NCBI GenBank assembly: GCA_045534445.1
Contig: JAZSJQ010000005.1
Span: 1-14,718, forward strand
Length of the DNA stretch: 14,718 nt
Direction of reading: 5' to 3'
Source of the DNA: JAISGQ01 sp045534445
Lineage (GTDB): Bacteria > Bacillota > Clostridia > Oscillospirales > Acutalibacteraceae
Below are positions 5,782 to 12,751 of the stretch, one piece after another (within the stretch, counting starts at the first letter, position 1; every line of letters begins with the position of its first letter). Position numbers and translations under genes: made by a program. Below the pieces are notes generated by a model that worked only from the letters and a program-made list of their open reading frames with translations, did not search any database and was not told the origin of the DNA.

Positions 5782-6906
5782 TTAATGTGTCATTTCTTTG
5801 CAACATTGGATTTCTTCGTCTGTAAACAGGCTTTTATACAGCGGATTGCACACAGAGGCTTCCATCGACAGATCGATGCCGCCGTATGCGACAAGTTTTG
5901 AATAACCATCGGGAATCTTCCCGGCTATGGACTTGCTGATCAAAGCTTTTGCAGTACCAACACCACCGAGCTCCCTGATCATCTGCAAATAATAGGTAGC
6001 ATTATATCCATATTTAATTCTTGCTGTCTCAGCGTTTTCAAGAAGCTCGGCTTCAAAACATCTGGATTTATATTCGTCTGTCAATGTTATTTTACCGCGT
6101 CCGTTTATTGCGATTCCTGCCCAATCAAGGATCGCAGCGATAACAAAAACGGGATCATCAACGGTATCTCCATCGTTTTTATTTATATACTTTGCTATGC
6201 AGCCTACAACGGTATTTTCTTCACAGCCCGGTTGTCCGAGCTTGGCTAAACGACCGTTTCCTTTTTTTGCGGAGCCATTATCGGAATTTTTAAGAAGTTC
6301 CACGATAGCATCGAACACGCCGAAGTTATATCTGGGGGAGGAAATGAGTTCGTTACAGTAAAATCTGTCCTCCTCAATAACAAGGACTTCGTATTCCTTT
6401 CCTGTGGTCAACGCAGGTACGGTTGCTTTTCCGCCTGTTTCTTTCAACTTTGACTTGATGATCTCAGAAGCTTTGATACTGTTTTTGTCCACGTTCCAGC
6501 CTTTCATTTCGATAACCTCCATTTTGCCTGATTTATTGGTGCGTTTAGTTTTTGTGTTTGATTTGTTGGTTTGTTCGTTTTTGGAGGGAGCGTCTTTTTT
6601 TAAATCCAGCACATTCAGAAGTTCATCCAGTGCCTTCTTCGCGGATAAATAATTGATTTTCAAATCATCCTGTAAGCCAGATAGTTTTCCCTCGCATTCG
6701 AGGAAGGTCGCAAGGAAAAGGAGCTGATCTCCATTCAATCCTTCAAAATTCTGTTTAAGCTTTTGGACTTTTGAAGCGTTACCAGAGTCTGAAATATAAT
6801 CGATGTCGAAATGACCTTTCAACTCCAGGTTACAATTCTCGCATTGCAGTACCGGTATAAACAAATCGCCGCTGCAGACAGGGCAGGTTTTGATAATTTT
6901 TGACAT
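5782..6906 (-). CDS. DUF2089-type zinc-ribbon/HTH protein with a long C-terminal extension
   Basis: A 374-residue protein. Residues 1-103 match what I know of DUF2089. A zinc ribbon uses Cys8, Cys11, Cys22 and Cys25 (CPVC and CENC). It is followed by a helix-turn-helix in which LNGDQLLFLATFLECEGKLS and LKINYLSAKKALDELLNVL correspond to the family core. Family members usually end here. A polar linker rich in K, N and T (104-128) leads into about 245 further residues of two parts. Residues 156-275 contain GKEYEVLVIEEDRFYC and DDPVFVIAAILDWAGIAING. Residues 300-372 start YNATYYLQMIRELGGVGTAK and end LYKSLFTDEEIQCCKEM, a C-terminal module I recall from many uncharacterised bacterial proteins. The start ATG follows GGGAGG by eight bases. 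It is a single gene with a strong promoter. It is probably DNA-binding and perhaps defence- or mobile-element-related; that role is inference. Confidence 0.75.
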   Translation of the reverse strand: MSKIIKTCPVCSGDLFIPVLQCENCNLELKGHFDIDYISDSGNASKVQKLKQNFEGLNGDQLLFLATFLECEGKLSGLQDDLKINYLSAKKALDELLNVLDLKKDAPSKNEQTNKSNTKTKRTNKSGKMEVIEMKGWNVDKNSIKASEIIKSKLKETGGKATVPALTTGKEYEVLVIEEDRFYCNELISSPRYNFGVFDAIVELLKNSDNGSAKKGNGRLAKLGQPGCEENTVVGCIAKYINKNDGDTVDDPVFVIAAILDWAGIAINGRGKITLTDEYKSRCFEAELLENAETARIKYGYNATYYLQMIRELGGVGTAKALISKSIAGKIPDGYSKLVAYGGIDLSMEASVCNPLYKSLFTDEEIQCCKEMTH

Positions 6907-6936
6907 TGTGACCGCCTCCCATTGTTTGTTGTATTT

Positions 6937-6964
6937 ATTATAGCAGGTATTATTTTTGTGTCAA
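6937..6964 (-). promoter_or_regulatory. Strong sigma-A-type promoter for the DUF2089 fusion gene
   Basis: On the minus strand a perfect TTGACA (6959-6964), a 16-base spacer and a perfect TATAAT (6937-6942). The -35 directly abuts the left arm of the inverted repeat at 6965-7011, so a protein bound there could control this promoter. Confidence 0.85.
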
Positions 6965-7011
6965 TAGGTGAAAAAATATTTTATAGGGATTTTAAAAATA
7001 TTTCTCACCTA
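6965..7011. repeat. Imperfect inverted repeat between divergent promoters
   Basis: TAGGTGA (6965-6971) is matched by TCACCTA (7005-7011). Inside, AAATATTTTA (6974-6983) is nearly complementary to TAAAAATATTT (6993-7003), with one extra base. The arms together are about 18 pairs around GGG. It is flush with the -35 of the DUF2089-fusion promoter and lies about 65 bases before the PadR operon promoter. It is a possible operator or a remnant terminator. Confidence 0.5.
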
Positions 7012-7076
7012 ATAATGAGCGGCGCATATATTCAGTTTAGGATATTTATTTTTTGCAAAAAATTTTCAAAACTATG

Positions 7077-7105
7077 TTGACAGACGACATATGTCGTGAT
7101 ATGAT
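7077..7105 (+). promoter_or_regulatory. Promoter of the PadR-DUF2812 operon
   Basis: A perfect TTGACA (7077-7082), a 17-base spacer and TATGAT (7100-7105), giving a start near 7112 and a leader of about 65 bases. The spacer is almost filled by a perfect palindrome (7084-7097), so a bound dimer would block RNA polymerase. Confidence 0.85.
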
Positions 7106-7138
7106 AGTGTCGTAAGCCGACATATCGATATGCGACAC
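7084..7138 (+). promoter_or_regulatory. Operator cluster, probably bound by the PadR protein of this operon
   Basis: A perfect 14-bp palindrome ACGACATATGTCGT (7084-7097) sits in the -35/-10 spacer. The half-site CGACATAT recurs at 7118-7125, where it starts a second dyad with core CATATCGATATG (7121-7132). The outer arms GTGTCG (7107-7112) and CGACAC (7133-7138) enclose it, at and just after the transcription start. PadR-family sites commonly contain ATGT/ACAT half-sites, as found here. That the product of the gene at 7389-7700 is the ligand is inferred from position. Confidence 0.65.
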
Positions 7139-7176
7139 AGCTTTGAAAAGAGCACATTATGAAAGGAACATAAACT

Positions 7177-7392
7177 ATGAAAATCAACAAATCCGCATTA
7201 TTCAGTCTTATAGCCATCATGTTCTCGCTTGGTCTTATGAATATCGCAAGCCATGCTGACAAAATGCCCGAGACATTAGTCAACATCTTAGGCCTGCTGT
7301 CAGGTATCGGTGCAGGTCTGTGCATATTTTTTGCTATACGCTCAGCTTGCATAATGTCAAAGGAAAAGAAAGAAAGGAATGACGAAAAATGA
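7177..7392 (+). CDS. Small two-span membrane protein of unknown function
   Basis: A 71-residue protein with two hydrophobic spans, residues 7-25 (LFSLIAIMFSLGLMNIAS) and about 35-57 (LVNILGLLSGIGAGLCIFFAI), joined by a short polar loop. The tail is strongly charged (SKEKKERNDEK). No family is recognised. The start ATG follows AAAGGA (7162-7167) by nine bases. The stop overlaps the PadR start by four bases (ATGA), so translation of the two is probably coupled. It is the first gene of the operon and so the gene most directly under the operator. It may be a partner of the DUF2812 membrane protein two genes downstream, but only the location supports that. Confidence 0.8.
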   Translation: MKINKSALFSLIAIMFSLGLMNIASHADKMPETLVNILGLLSGIGAGLCIFFAIRSACIMSKEKKERNDEK

Positions 7393-7700
7393 AAAAAAGC
7401 GAGCCTATGTCCGAGAGCTATTATTACATTCTTCTCTGCCTTTCAAAGGGCGCAAGCCACGGCTACGGCATCATGCAGATGACGGAAAAGCTGTCGGGGG
7501 GAGACGTTAAGATCGGCTCAGGTACAATGTACGGAGCCACCACGAATATGATAAAAAAGGGCTGGATATGTGAAATCATGTCCGACGAACCGGGGACTGA
7601 GCGCAAGAGGCTTTACAACCTGACTGACTCAGGGCGCGAGGCACTGAGAAACGAGATCGAGCGCCTTAAAAGAATGCTCGAAAATGCGGAAGGGGTATAA
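7389..7700 (+). CDS. PadR-family transcriptional regulator
   Basis: A 103-residue winged-helix protein of the short PadR subfamily 2 type. Family hallmarks in order are MSESYYYILLCLSKGASHGYGIMQ at the N-terminus (helix 1 and the HGYGI motif, 24-28), GSGTMYGATTNMIKKGWI (recognition helix, 43-60), and a wing with RKRLYNLTDSGREAL (72-86). A dimerising helix (ERLKRMLENA) closes the protein. PadR proteins are usually repressors of their own operon, released by a small ligand or membrane stress. The gene is placed between a small membrane protein and a DUF2812 protein. It overlaps the former by four bases and is separated from the latter by two. The palindrome in the operon promoter fits autoregulation. 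The inducer is unknown. Confidence 0.93.
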   Translation: MKKSEPMSESYYYILLCLSKGASHGYGIMQMTEKLSGGDVKIGSGTMYGATTNMIKKGWICEIMSDEPGTERKRLYNLTDSGREALRNEIERLKRMLENAEGV

Positions 7701-7702
7701 AC

Positions 7703-8632
7703 ATGGGAAAATACAAGACAAGAATCAGAATGTACGCTGCATGGAACTATCAGCGTGAGATCGACGACCTGAACAAAATGAGCGAAAAGGGCTGGCAGCT
7801 TGTAAAGGGCGGACTTTTTTCCAGCCGTTTCAAGAAGGACGACAGCATAAAATACCGCTATCAGCTTGACTATCAGTCCAAAATCGACGATATGCCCCGT
7901 TATGTGGACAGCTTCCGCGAGTTTGGTTGGGAGCATATAAATTCCACCTTCAACGGCTGGCATTATCTGCGCAAGCCCTACGACCCCACGCTGCCCGAAG
8001 AGGAGTACGAGATATTCACCGACCGCGAATCCCTCAAGGAGATGAACGGCCGCTGGGTGAAGCTTGCGACAGCAATGACGGTATTTTCTTCCATCGTGCT
8101 GGTATTGCAGCTTGTGTCTATGATAATCTTCCCCAAGCTGCCCACTTTGCTTATGATGATATCCTATGCTGTTATGCTGACAGGCTTTATCAGAGGCATG
8201 GTGATCATGAAAAATCCCGACAGAAGCCGCAGGAGCGGATTTGACAGAGTATTTATAATTATGTTCGTTGTGATCTTATTCGGCGGACTTATCGGCAGCT
8301 TGGTACTGTCAGATATGCGCCCGAACATTAACTGCGATATGACAGCAGCGCACATGGACCCCATTCCCGCAGAAACACAGGATGCGCTTCTCTGGAATAC
8401 GGTCGAGGTAAAATACTGCGATAATTATTTTATCAATACTGAGATAAAGGCAGATTCCCCTGTGACAATATCCCTTGTGGATGAAAAGGGCGAGGCTGTG
8501 TATGCTGTCAGCGGTACTGATATTGCTGAGTCCGACGGCAGTGAAACTGTCCGTCTTGCAAAGGGAGAATATAAAATCTATCTCTCCGATTTTGATGGCG
8601 GTGCACTGAAAGTATATTTTGATCTGGATTAA
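7703..8632 (+). CDS. DUF2812 membrane protein
   Basis: A 309-residue protein. Residues 5-95 are a DUF2812 domain, with YAAWNYQREIDDLNKMSEKG, GWQLVKGGLFSSRFKKDD, a YRYQLDYQ strand and FGWEHINSTFNGWHYLRKP. Hydrophobic spans lie at about 121-143, 147-168 and 182-203. The remaining 105 residues are polar, contain a predicted beta-rich stretch (VTISLVDEKGEAVYAVSG, then GEYKIYLSDFDGGALKVYFDLD) and presumably form an extracellular domain. DUF2812 proteins are known mostly as neighbours of PadR regulators in Firmicutes, and their job is not established. The start ATG lies behind GGAAGGGG and two bases after the PadR stop, so this is the third gene of the operon. A very strong terminator follows directly. 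A role in sensing or countering membrane stress is plausible but unproven. Confidence 0.85.
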   Translation: MGKYKTRIRMYAAWNYQREIDDLNKMSEKGWQLVKGGLFSSRFKKDDSIKYRYQLDYQSKIDDMPRYVDSFREFGWEHINSTFNGWHYLRKPYDPTLPEEEYEIFTDRESLKEMNGRWVKLATAMTVFSSIVLVLQLVSMIIFPKLPTLLMMISYAVMLTGFIRGMVIMKNPDRSRRSGFDRVFIIMFVVILFGGLIGSLVLSDMRPNINCDMTAAHMDPIPAETQDALLWNTVEVKYCDNYFINTEIKADSPVTISLVDEKGEAVYAVSGTDIAESDGSETVRLAKGEYKIYLSDFDGGALKVYFDLD

Positions 8633-8634
8633 GC

Positions 8635-8688
8635 TATCAGAAAAGCAGATGCTTCAATGAAGCATCTGCTTTTCTGATATATTTTTTT
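8635..8688 (+). terminator. Strong rho-independent terminator of the PadR operon
   Basis: A perfect 21-bp stem (8635-8655 with 8659-8679) with a 3-base loop AAT, then seven T (8682-8688). It begins two bases after the DUF2812 stop codon. The T-run on the right side marks it as serving the rightward operon. Confidence 0.95.
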
Positions 8689-8710
8689 GTAGGGGCGACC
8701 ATCGGTCGTC
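8689..8710. repeat. Fragment resembling a dispersed intergenic repeat
   Basis: GTAGGGGCGACC (8689-8700) followed by ATC and GGTCG (8704-8708) makes a small hairpin (CGACC with GGTCG). I recall sequences beginning GTAGGGGCG followed by a short self-complementary stretch as frequent intergenic repeats in Clostridia genomes. Only one copy is in this window, so its repeat status is from memory. Confidence 0.35.
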
Positions 8711-8759
8711 AGTTGCCTTGCCTTTGCGGACGAGCATTCTGCTAAATATGAATTCTATC

Positions 8760-10811
8760 TTAGTACGTTATGCTCTCACCTATCATTGCCTCGACTCTCG
8801 ATTTGAGTGCCGAATGCTCTGCGTTTTCGAGCAGTGGGTCTGTTTCGGCTATTTTCAGCGCATCTGCCTGAGCGATTGCGAACATTCTGGTATCCATTGC
8901 AAGGTCTGCAAGCTTGGCATCTCCAGAAAGACCGCTCTGCCGCTGACCGAAAAATTCACCGGGACCACGCTGCTTGAGATCCTCCGAAGCTATTACAAAG
9001 CCGTCGTTGGTGCTTTTCATTATATTAAAACGTGCCATTGCTTCTTCATTCTTGAAATCGCTGATGAGTATGCAGTGGGATTTGTACTGCCCTCTGCCGA
9101 CTCTGCCGCGAAGCTGGTGAAGCTGGGAAAGTCCGAATCGCTCGGCGTTTTCTATTACCATAAGCACCGCATTGGGGACATTTACACCGACCTCAACAAC
9201 GGTGGTTGCAATAAGGAGCTGAGTTTTGCCCGAGGCGAAATCACTCATGACCTCGTCCTTTTCCGCACCCGAGAGCTTGCCGTGGAGAAGTCCCACGGTA
9301 TAGCCTCTGAAAGCACCGTTTCTCAGTTCCTGTGCATAGGCGACAGCAGACGCCAGTTCGCTTGACTCGTCTTCGCTTTCATCAACAAGGGGGCATACGA
9401 TATAGGCTTGCCTGCCTTCGTCGAGGTGCTTTTTGACAAAATTATAAGCCCTCTCACGCTTACCGCTGTCTATGTGATAGGTGTCAACCTTCTGTCTGCC
9501 TGCAGGCAGTTCGTCAAGAACAGACACATCAAGGTCGCCGTATACAATGAGCGCAAGGGTACGGGGAATGGGGGTGGCGCTCATTACGAGCATATGGGGA
9601 TTATTGCCCTTTTCGCTGAGAGCCGCGCGCTGCTTGACACCGAATCGGTGCTGTTCATCGGTTATGACCAGAGCGAGATTCCGAAACTCCACCTTATCTG
9701 AAATCAGCGCATGAGTGCCGATGACAAGGTCACAGAGCCCCGTTGCAAGCTCATCGTAAATCCTGCGCTTTTCGGATATTTTGAGCGAGCCTGTCAAAAG
9801 CCGTACTCTTATGCCTGCAGGCTCAAGAAGCTCGGAAAGGGAGCGGAAATGCTGTTCCGCAAGTATTTCCGTGGGTGCCATGAGAGCGCTCTGCATATTG
9901 TTTTTTGCGGTGCAGTAGCAGAGCGCCGCCGCAACTGCGGTCTTGCCCGAGCCTACATCACCCTGTAAAAGCCTGCTCATGGGGCATTCGCCCTCGGTCA
10001 TATCCCGAATCGCTTCCTTCACAGCCCTTTTCTGTGCATTGGTAGGGGAGAAGGGCAGGAGCGAGAAAAACTCATCGGAAAAGTCCTTTTCAAGGTGCAG
10101 AGCGGTCTGCTTTCTGTTCTTGCCCTTTAAGCGGAAGAGTGCAAGCTGTAAAATCAACAGCTCCTCGTACACAAGCCTGTCGCGGCATTTTTTAAGATGG
10201 AAGGAGTCGGTCGGGCGGTGAATGCCGCGGACAGCCTCCTCGGCAGAGCAAAGGTCATGTTCCCTGAGAAACGGGTCGGGAATCGGGTCAGGAAAGCTTT
10301 CGTCATTCATCATGGAAAGGGCGTTCTGAACCGTCTGGGCGATGGTGCGTGATGGAAGATTGGCAGTCTGACGGTATATGGGCTCCATATGTCCTGCCTT
10401 GTCAGCGCGGAGAAACTTGGGAGAGGTCATTTCGGGAGTTCTGAAAGAGAAATTTATTCTGCCTCTGAAAAGATAGGTCTGTCCTTTGTAAAGAAGGGAT
10501 TTGATATACGGATTGTTGAAGAATGTGAGCTTGAAATAAGTGCCGTTATCATTGCAGGCAGTGGCGGAATATATGGTCATGCCGCGGCGTACAAAACGCT
10601 CGGAGACTCCCGAGGTTACAATCGCCTTGATTATGGGCATTTCAAAGGGATCAGCCCCGTCGAGAGTGGAGGAGGCAGACCAGTCCTCATAGGTGCGGGG
10701 ATAATAGCGCAGAAGGGCGCCGATATTCTCAATGCCCAGCTTTGCGAACTGCTCGGCGCGCTTTTCGCCGACCCCTTTTATTTTTTTGATATCCATATTA
10801 TCAAGCAGCAT
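8760..10811 (-). CDS. recG: ATP-dependent DNA helicase RecG
   Basis: A 683-residue monomeric superfamily-2 helicase that unwinds and regresses stalled replication forks and branched recombination intermediates in the cytoplasm. The length matches the family (about 680-695). Residues 1-45 begin with a helix-hairpin-helix-like KIKGVGEKRAEQFAKLGI and are followed by the wedge/OB domain (about 55-150). The helicase motifs are motif I QGDVGSGKT (283-291), APTEILAEQH, motif II DEQH (385-388), motif III SATPIPRT (411-418), and motif VI QLRGRVGRG (566-574). The typical FFGQRQSG motif is near the C-terminus. All key residues are intact. The start ATG at 10811 lies shortly after a GAGAGGG ribosome site. 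It follows fakA in the same direction after 91 bases, an order seen in many Firmicutes, and is convergent with the DUF2812 operon. Confidence 0.97.
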   Translation of the reverse strand: MLLDNMDIKKIKGVGEKRAEQFAKLGIENIGALLRYYPRTYEDWSASSTLDGADPFEMPIIKAIVTSGVSERFVRRGMTIYSATACNDNGTYFKLTFFNNPYIKSLLYKGQTYLFRGRINFSFRTPEMTSPKFLRADKAGHMEPIYRQTANLPSRTIAQTVQNALSMMNDESFPDPIPDPFLREHDLCSAEEAVRGIHRPTDSFHLKKCRDRLVYEELLILQLALFRLKGKNRKQTALHLEKDFSDEFFSLLPFSPTNAQKRAVKEAIRDMTEGECPMSRLLQGDVGSGKTAVAAALCYCTAKNNMQSALMAPTEILAEQHFRSLSELLEPAGIRVRLLTGSLKISEKRRIYDELATGLCDLVIGTHALISDKVEFRNLALVITDEQHRFGVKQRAALSEKGNNPHMLVMSATPIPRTLALIVYGDLDVSVLDELPAGRQKVDTYHIDSGKRERAYNFVKKHLDEGRQAYIVCPLVDESEDESSELASAVAYAQELRNGAFRGYTVGLLHGKLSGAEKDEVMSDFASGKTQLLIATTVVEVGVNVPNAVLMVIENAERFGLSQLHQLRGRVGRGQYKSHCILISDFKNEEAMARFNIMKSTNDGFVIASEDLKQRGPGEFFGQRQSGLSGDAKLADLAMDTRMFAIAQADALKIAETDPLLENAEHSALKSRVEAMIGESITY

Positions 10812-10844
10812 ATGTGACCCTCTCCCGAAAAGGCGGTTATATAA

Positions 10845-10880
10845 ATTTTCGGTTACATAGTAAGCTATGTAACCGAAAAT
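10845..10880. terminator. Perfect stem-loop between fakA and recG
   Basis: A 16-bp perfect stem (10845-10860 with 10865-10880) and a 4-base loop TAAG. The inner arms are GGTTACATAG and CTATGTAACC. It starts 22 bases after the fakA stop on the minus strand. The base of the stem is A/T-only, but there is no run of T after it, so it may be a weak terminator, a processing site or an mRNA end stabiliser. It could equally be an operator, since it is a clean palindrome in DNA. Confidence 0.6.
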
Positions 10881-10902
10881 CTTGATTCATATTAATTACT
10901 GA

Positions 10903-12558
10903 TTATTCTACAGAGAGAATGTAGTGGTAAACAGGCTGACCGCCGTTGATGAGGGTGACTTCCTCGAAGCTGCGGCTGATCTTCTTTGCCTTTGCCTCGA
11001 TGAGGTTGCGAGCCTCTTCGGCCTGAGCATCGGAAATGCCTTCGCCGTAGATAAGGGTGAGGAAGGTGGTATCCTTATCGACCATGCTCTTTACGATCTT
11101 GACGAGAGCCTTGGTGGGATCCTTCTCGGTGAGAGCAAGCTTGCCGTTGATAAGACCGAGGATCTCGCCTTCCTTGATCTTGTGACCGTCGAACTCACTG
11201 TCACGTGCAGCGAAGGTTACCTGACCGCAGCCGACCTTCTTTGCAGCCTCAAACATATCAACGCTGTTTGCGTCGATATCAGCATCGGGATCGTAAGCCA
11301 GCATTGCGGCAAGACCCTGGGGAATGGTTCTGGTGGGAAGAACGACTATGCGGCGATCATCAGAAAGGGGAACAGCCTGCTCAGCAGCCATGATGATGTT
11401 CTTGTTGTTGGGAAGAACGAAAACGGTGGAAGCAGGTGTAGCCTGAACAGCAGCGAGAATGTCCTCGGTGGAGGGGTTCATGGTCTGACCGCCGGAAACA
11501 ACGTTCTGACAGCCGAGATCAGCGAAGAGGGACTTGAGACCGTCGCCTGCGGCAACAGCAACAAAGCCGATCTCACCTTCGACAGGATCAACGCGCTCGA
11601 ACTTCTTGGCTGTGGAAGCACCGCCCTTAGATTTGTTCTGAGCTCTCATGTTCTCGATCTTGGAGGTTACAAGAGAACCGTACTCAAGACCGTGGGTAAT
11701 AGCATCGCCGGGAGCCTCGGTATGAACGTGAACCTTTACGATCTCATCATCATCAACAACAACAACGCAGTCGCCGATGGTCTCAAGGTAAGCACGGAGC
11801 TCGAGGGGATCCTTATCGTTTTCTTTCTCAACGATAAACTCGGTGCAGTATGTGAAGTTGATCTCTTCATCAAACTGGGAAATAACATTGGAGAAATTGT
11901 CAACACTTGCCTCAGCGGAAGCAGAGCCTGCCTCAGCCTCTACCATAATGCCGTCACGGATAACGGCCTGCATACCGCGGAAGATTACGCAGATGCCCTT
12001 GCCGCCTGCGTCAACAACGCCTGCGCGCTTGAGAACGGGAAGAAGCTCAGGGGTGGTTTCGAGAGTCTCCTCAGCAGCGAGGCAGACCTCGTCCCATACA
12101 TAGGTAGCCTTGTTGCTGGCAAGTGCGGCAGCTCTCGCGCGCTCGGAAGCAACTCTTGCAACAGTGAGGATGGTGCCTTCGGTGGGCTTCATGACAGCCT
12201 TGTAAGCAGCCTCACCGCCGAGGGTAAGAGCGGAAGCAAGGTCAGTGCCGGTTGCCTCGGTAAGGCCCTTGAGACCCTTAGAGAAGCCTCTGAAGAGAAG
12301 GGAAGTGATAACGCCGGAGTTGCCGCGTGCGCCGCGAAGAATAGCGGAAGCAGCCTTATCAGCAACGGTGGTGACATCAACATCATCACCGAGAGTCAGC
12401 ATTTCCTTGCGAGCCGCACCCATGGTAAGGGACATATTTGTACCTGTGTCACCGTCGGGAACGGGGAAAACGTTAAGTTCGTCAACACGCTGTCTGTTGT
12501 TTTCGATAGCGTTTGCGCCGGAGATGATGGCATCTCTCAAGACACTGCCTTTTATCAC
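10903..12558 (-). CDS. fakA: Fatty acid kinase catalytic subunit FakA (YloV/DhaL family)
   Basis: A 551-residue cytoplasmic protein matching the YloV/FakA family in length. FakA phosphorylates exogenous or recycled fatty acids bound to FakB, feeding acyl-phosphate into phospholipid synthesis. The N-terminal DhaL nucleotide-binding domain (1-205) has NVFPVPDGDTGTNMS (metal ligands Asp35 and Asp37, and Asn41), GARGNSGVI (76-84) and GVVDAGGKG (180-188). The middle domain has YCTEF (Cys238) and VHVHTE (His277, His279), the positions used for zinc in characterised FakA. The C-terminal domain (about 310-551) binds FakB in known systems. The start is a GTG (12556-12558) behind AGGAGTG. The promoter at 12645-12674 gives a leader of roughly 80 bases. 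The strong codon bias suggests high expression. No fakB or asp23 gene is in the window. Confidence 0.93.
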   Translation of the reverse strand: MIKGSVLRDAIISGANAIENNRQRVDELNVFPVPDGDTGTNMSLTMGAARKEMLTLGDDVDVTTVADKAASAILRGARGNSGVITSLLFRGFSKGLKGLTEATGTDLASALTLGGEAAYKAVMKPTEGTILTVARVASERARAAALASNKATYVWDEVCLAAEETLETTPELLPVLKRAGVVDAGGKGICVIFRGMQAVIRDGIMVEAEAGSASAEASVDNFSNVISQFDEEINFTYCTEFIVEKENDKDPLELRAYLETIGDCVVVVDDDEIVKVHVHTEAPGDAITHGLEYGSLVTSKIENMRAQNKSKGGASTAKKFERVDPVEGEIGFVAVAAGDGLKSLFADLGCQNVVSGGQTMNPSTEDILAAVQATPASTVFVLPNNKNIIMAAEQAVPLSDDRRIVVLPTRTIPQGLAAMLAYDPDADIDANSVDMFEAAKKVGCGQVTFAARDSEFDGHKIKEGEILGLINGKLALTEKDPTKALVKIVKSMVDKDTTFLTLIYGEGISDAQAEEARNLIEAKAKKISRSFEEVTLINGGQPVYHYILSVE

Positions 12559-12644
12559 AATACAACACTCCTAATTTGAATATAGCAAAATTAAAGATTT
12601 GAAAATGTGCTCACGAGATATGGAATATTAGATGCGTTCGGTTC

Positions 12645-12674
12645 ATTATACCACATTTCCGGAGGGATTTACAA
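12645..12674 (-). promoter_or_regulatory. Extended -10 promoter for fakA-recG
   Basis: On the minus strand TTGTAA (12669-12674), an 18-base spacer, then TGGTATAAT with the -10 hexamer at 12645-12650 and an extended -10 TG. It supports fakA, and perhaps recG, being transcribed separately from the genes to the right. Confidence 0.75.
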
Positions 12675-12751
12675 TGCACCTACTTAAAGGAATTGTGCCT
12701 TGGAAACGAAGTATTATGTGAAAATTGCACAAGCAGGACGGGCAAAAAGAG

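Noticed and set aside
8718..9365. A 215-codon plus-strand frame opposite the recG 3' end
   Set aside because: It overlaps intact recG coding sequence, starts without a ribosome site and shows no domain.
10924..12579. A 551-codon open frame on the plus strand exactly opposite fakA
   Set aside because: It mirrors fakA, has no ribosome site, and its product is a repetitive L/G/S/N-rich string. It results from the codon bias of fakA, whose antisense frame has few stops.
12674..12721. A 15-residue ORF starting ATG-CAC-CTA with GGAGGG upstream, in the fakA/solute-binding gene gap
   Set aside because: The spacing to GGAGGG is good, but there is no promoter on that strand and it overlaps the fakA -35. 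A chance purine run explains it as well.
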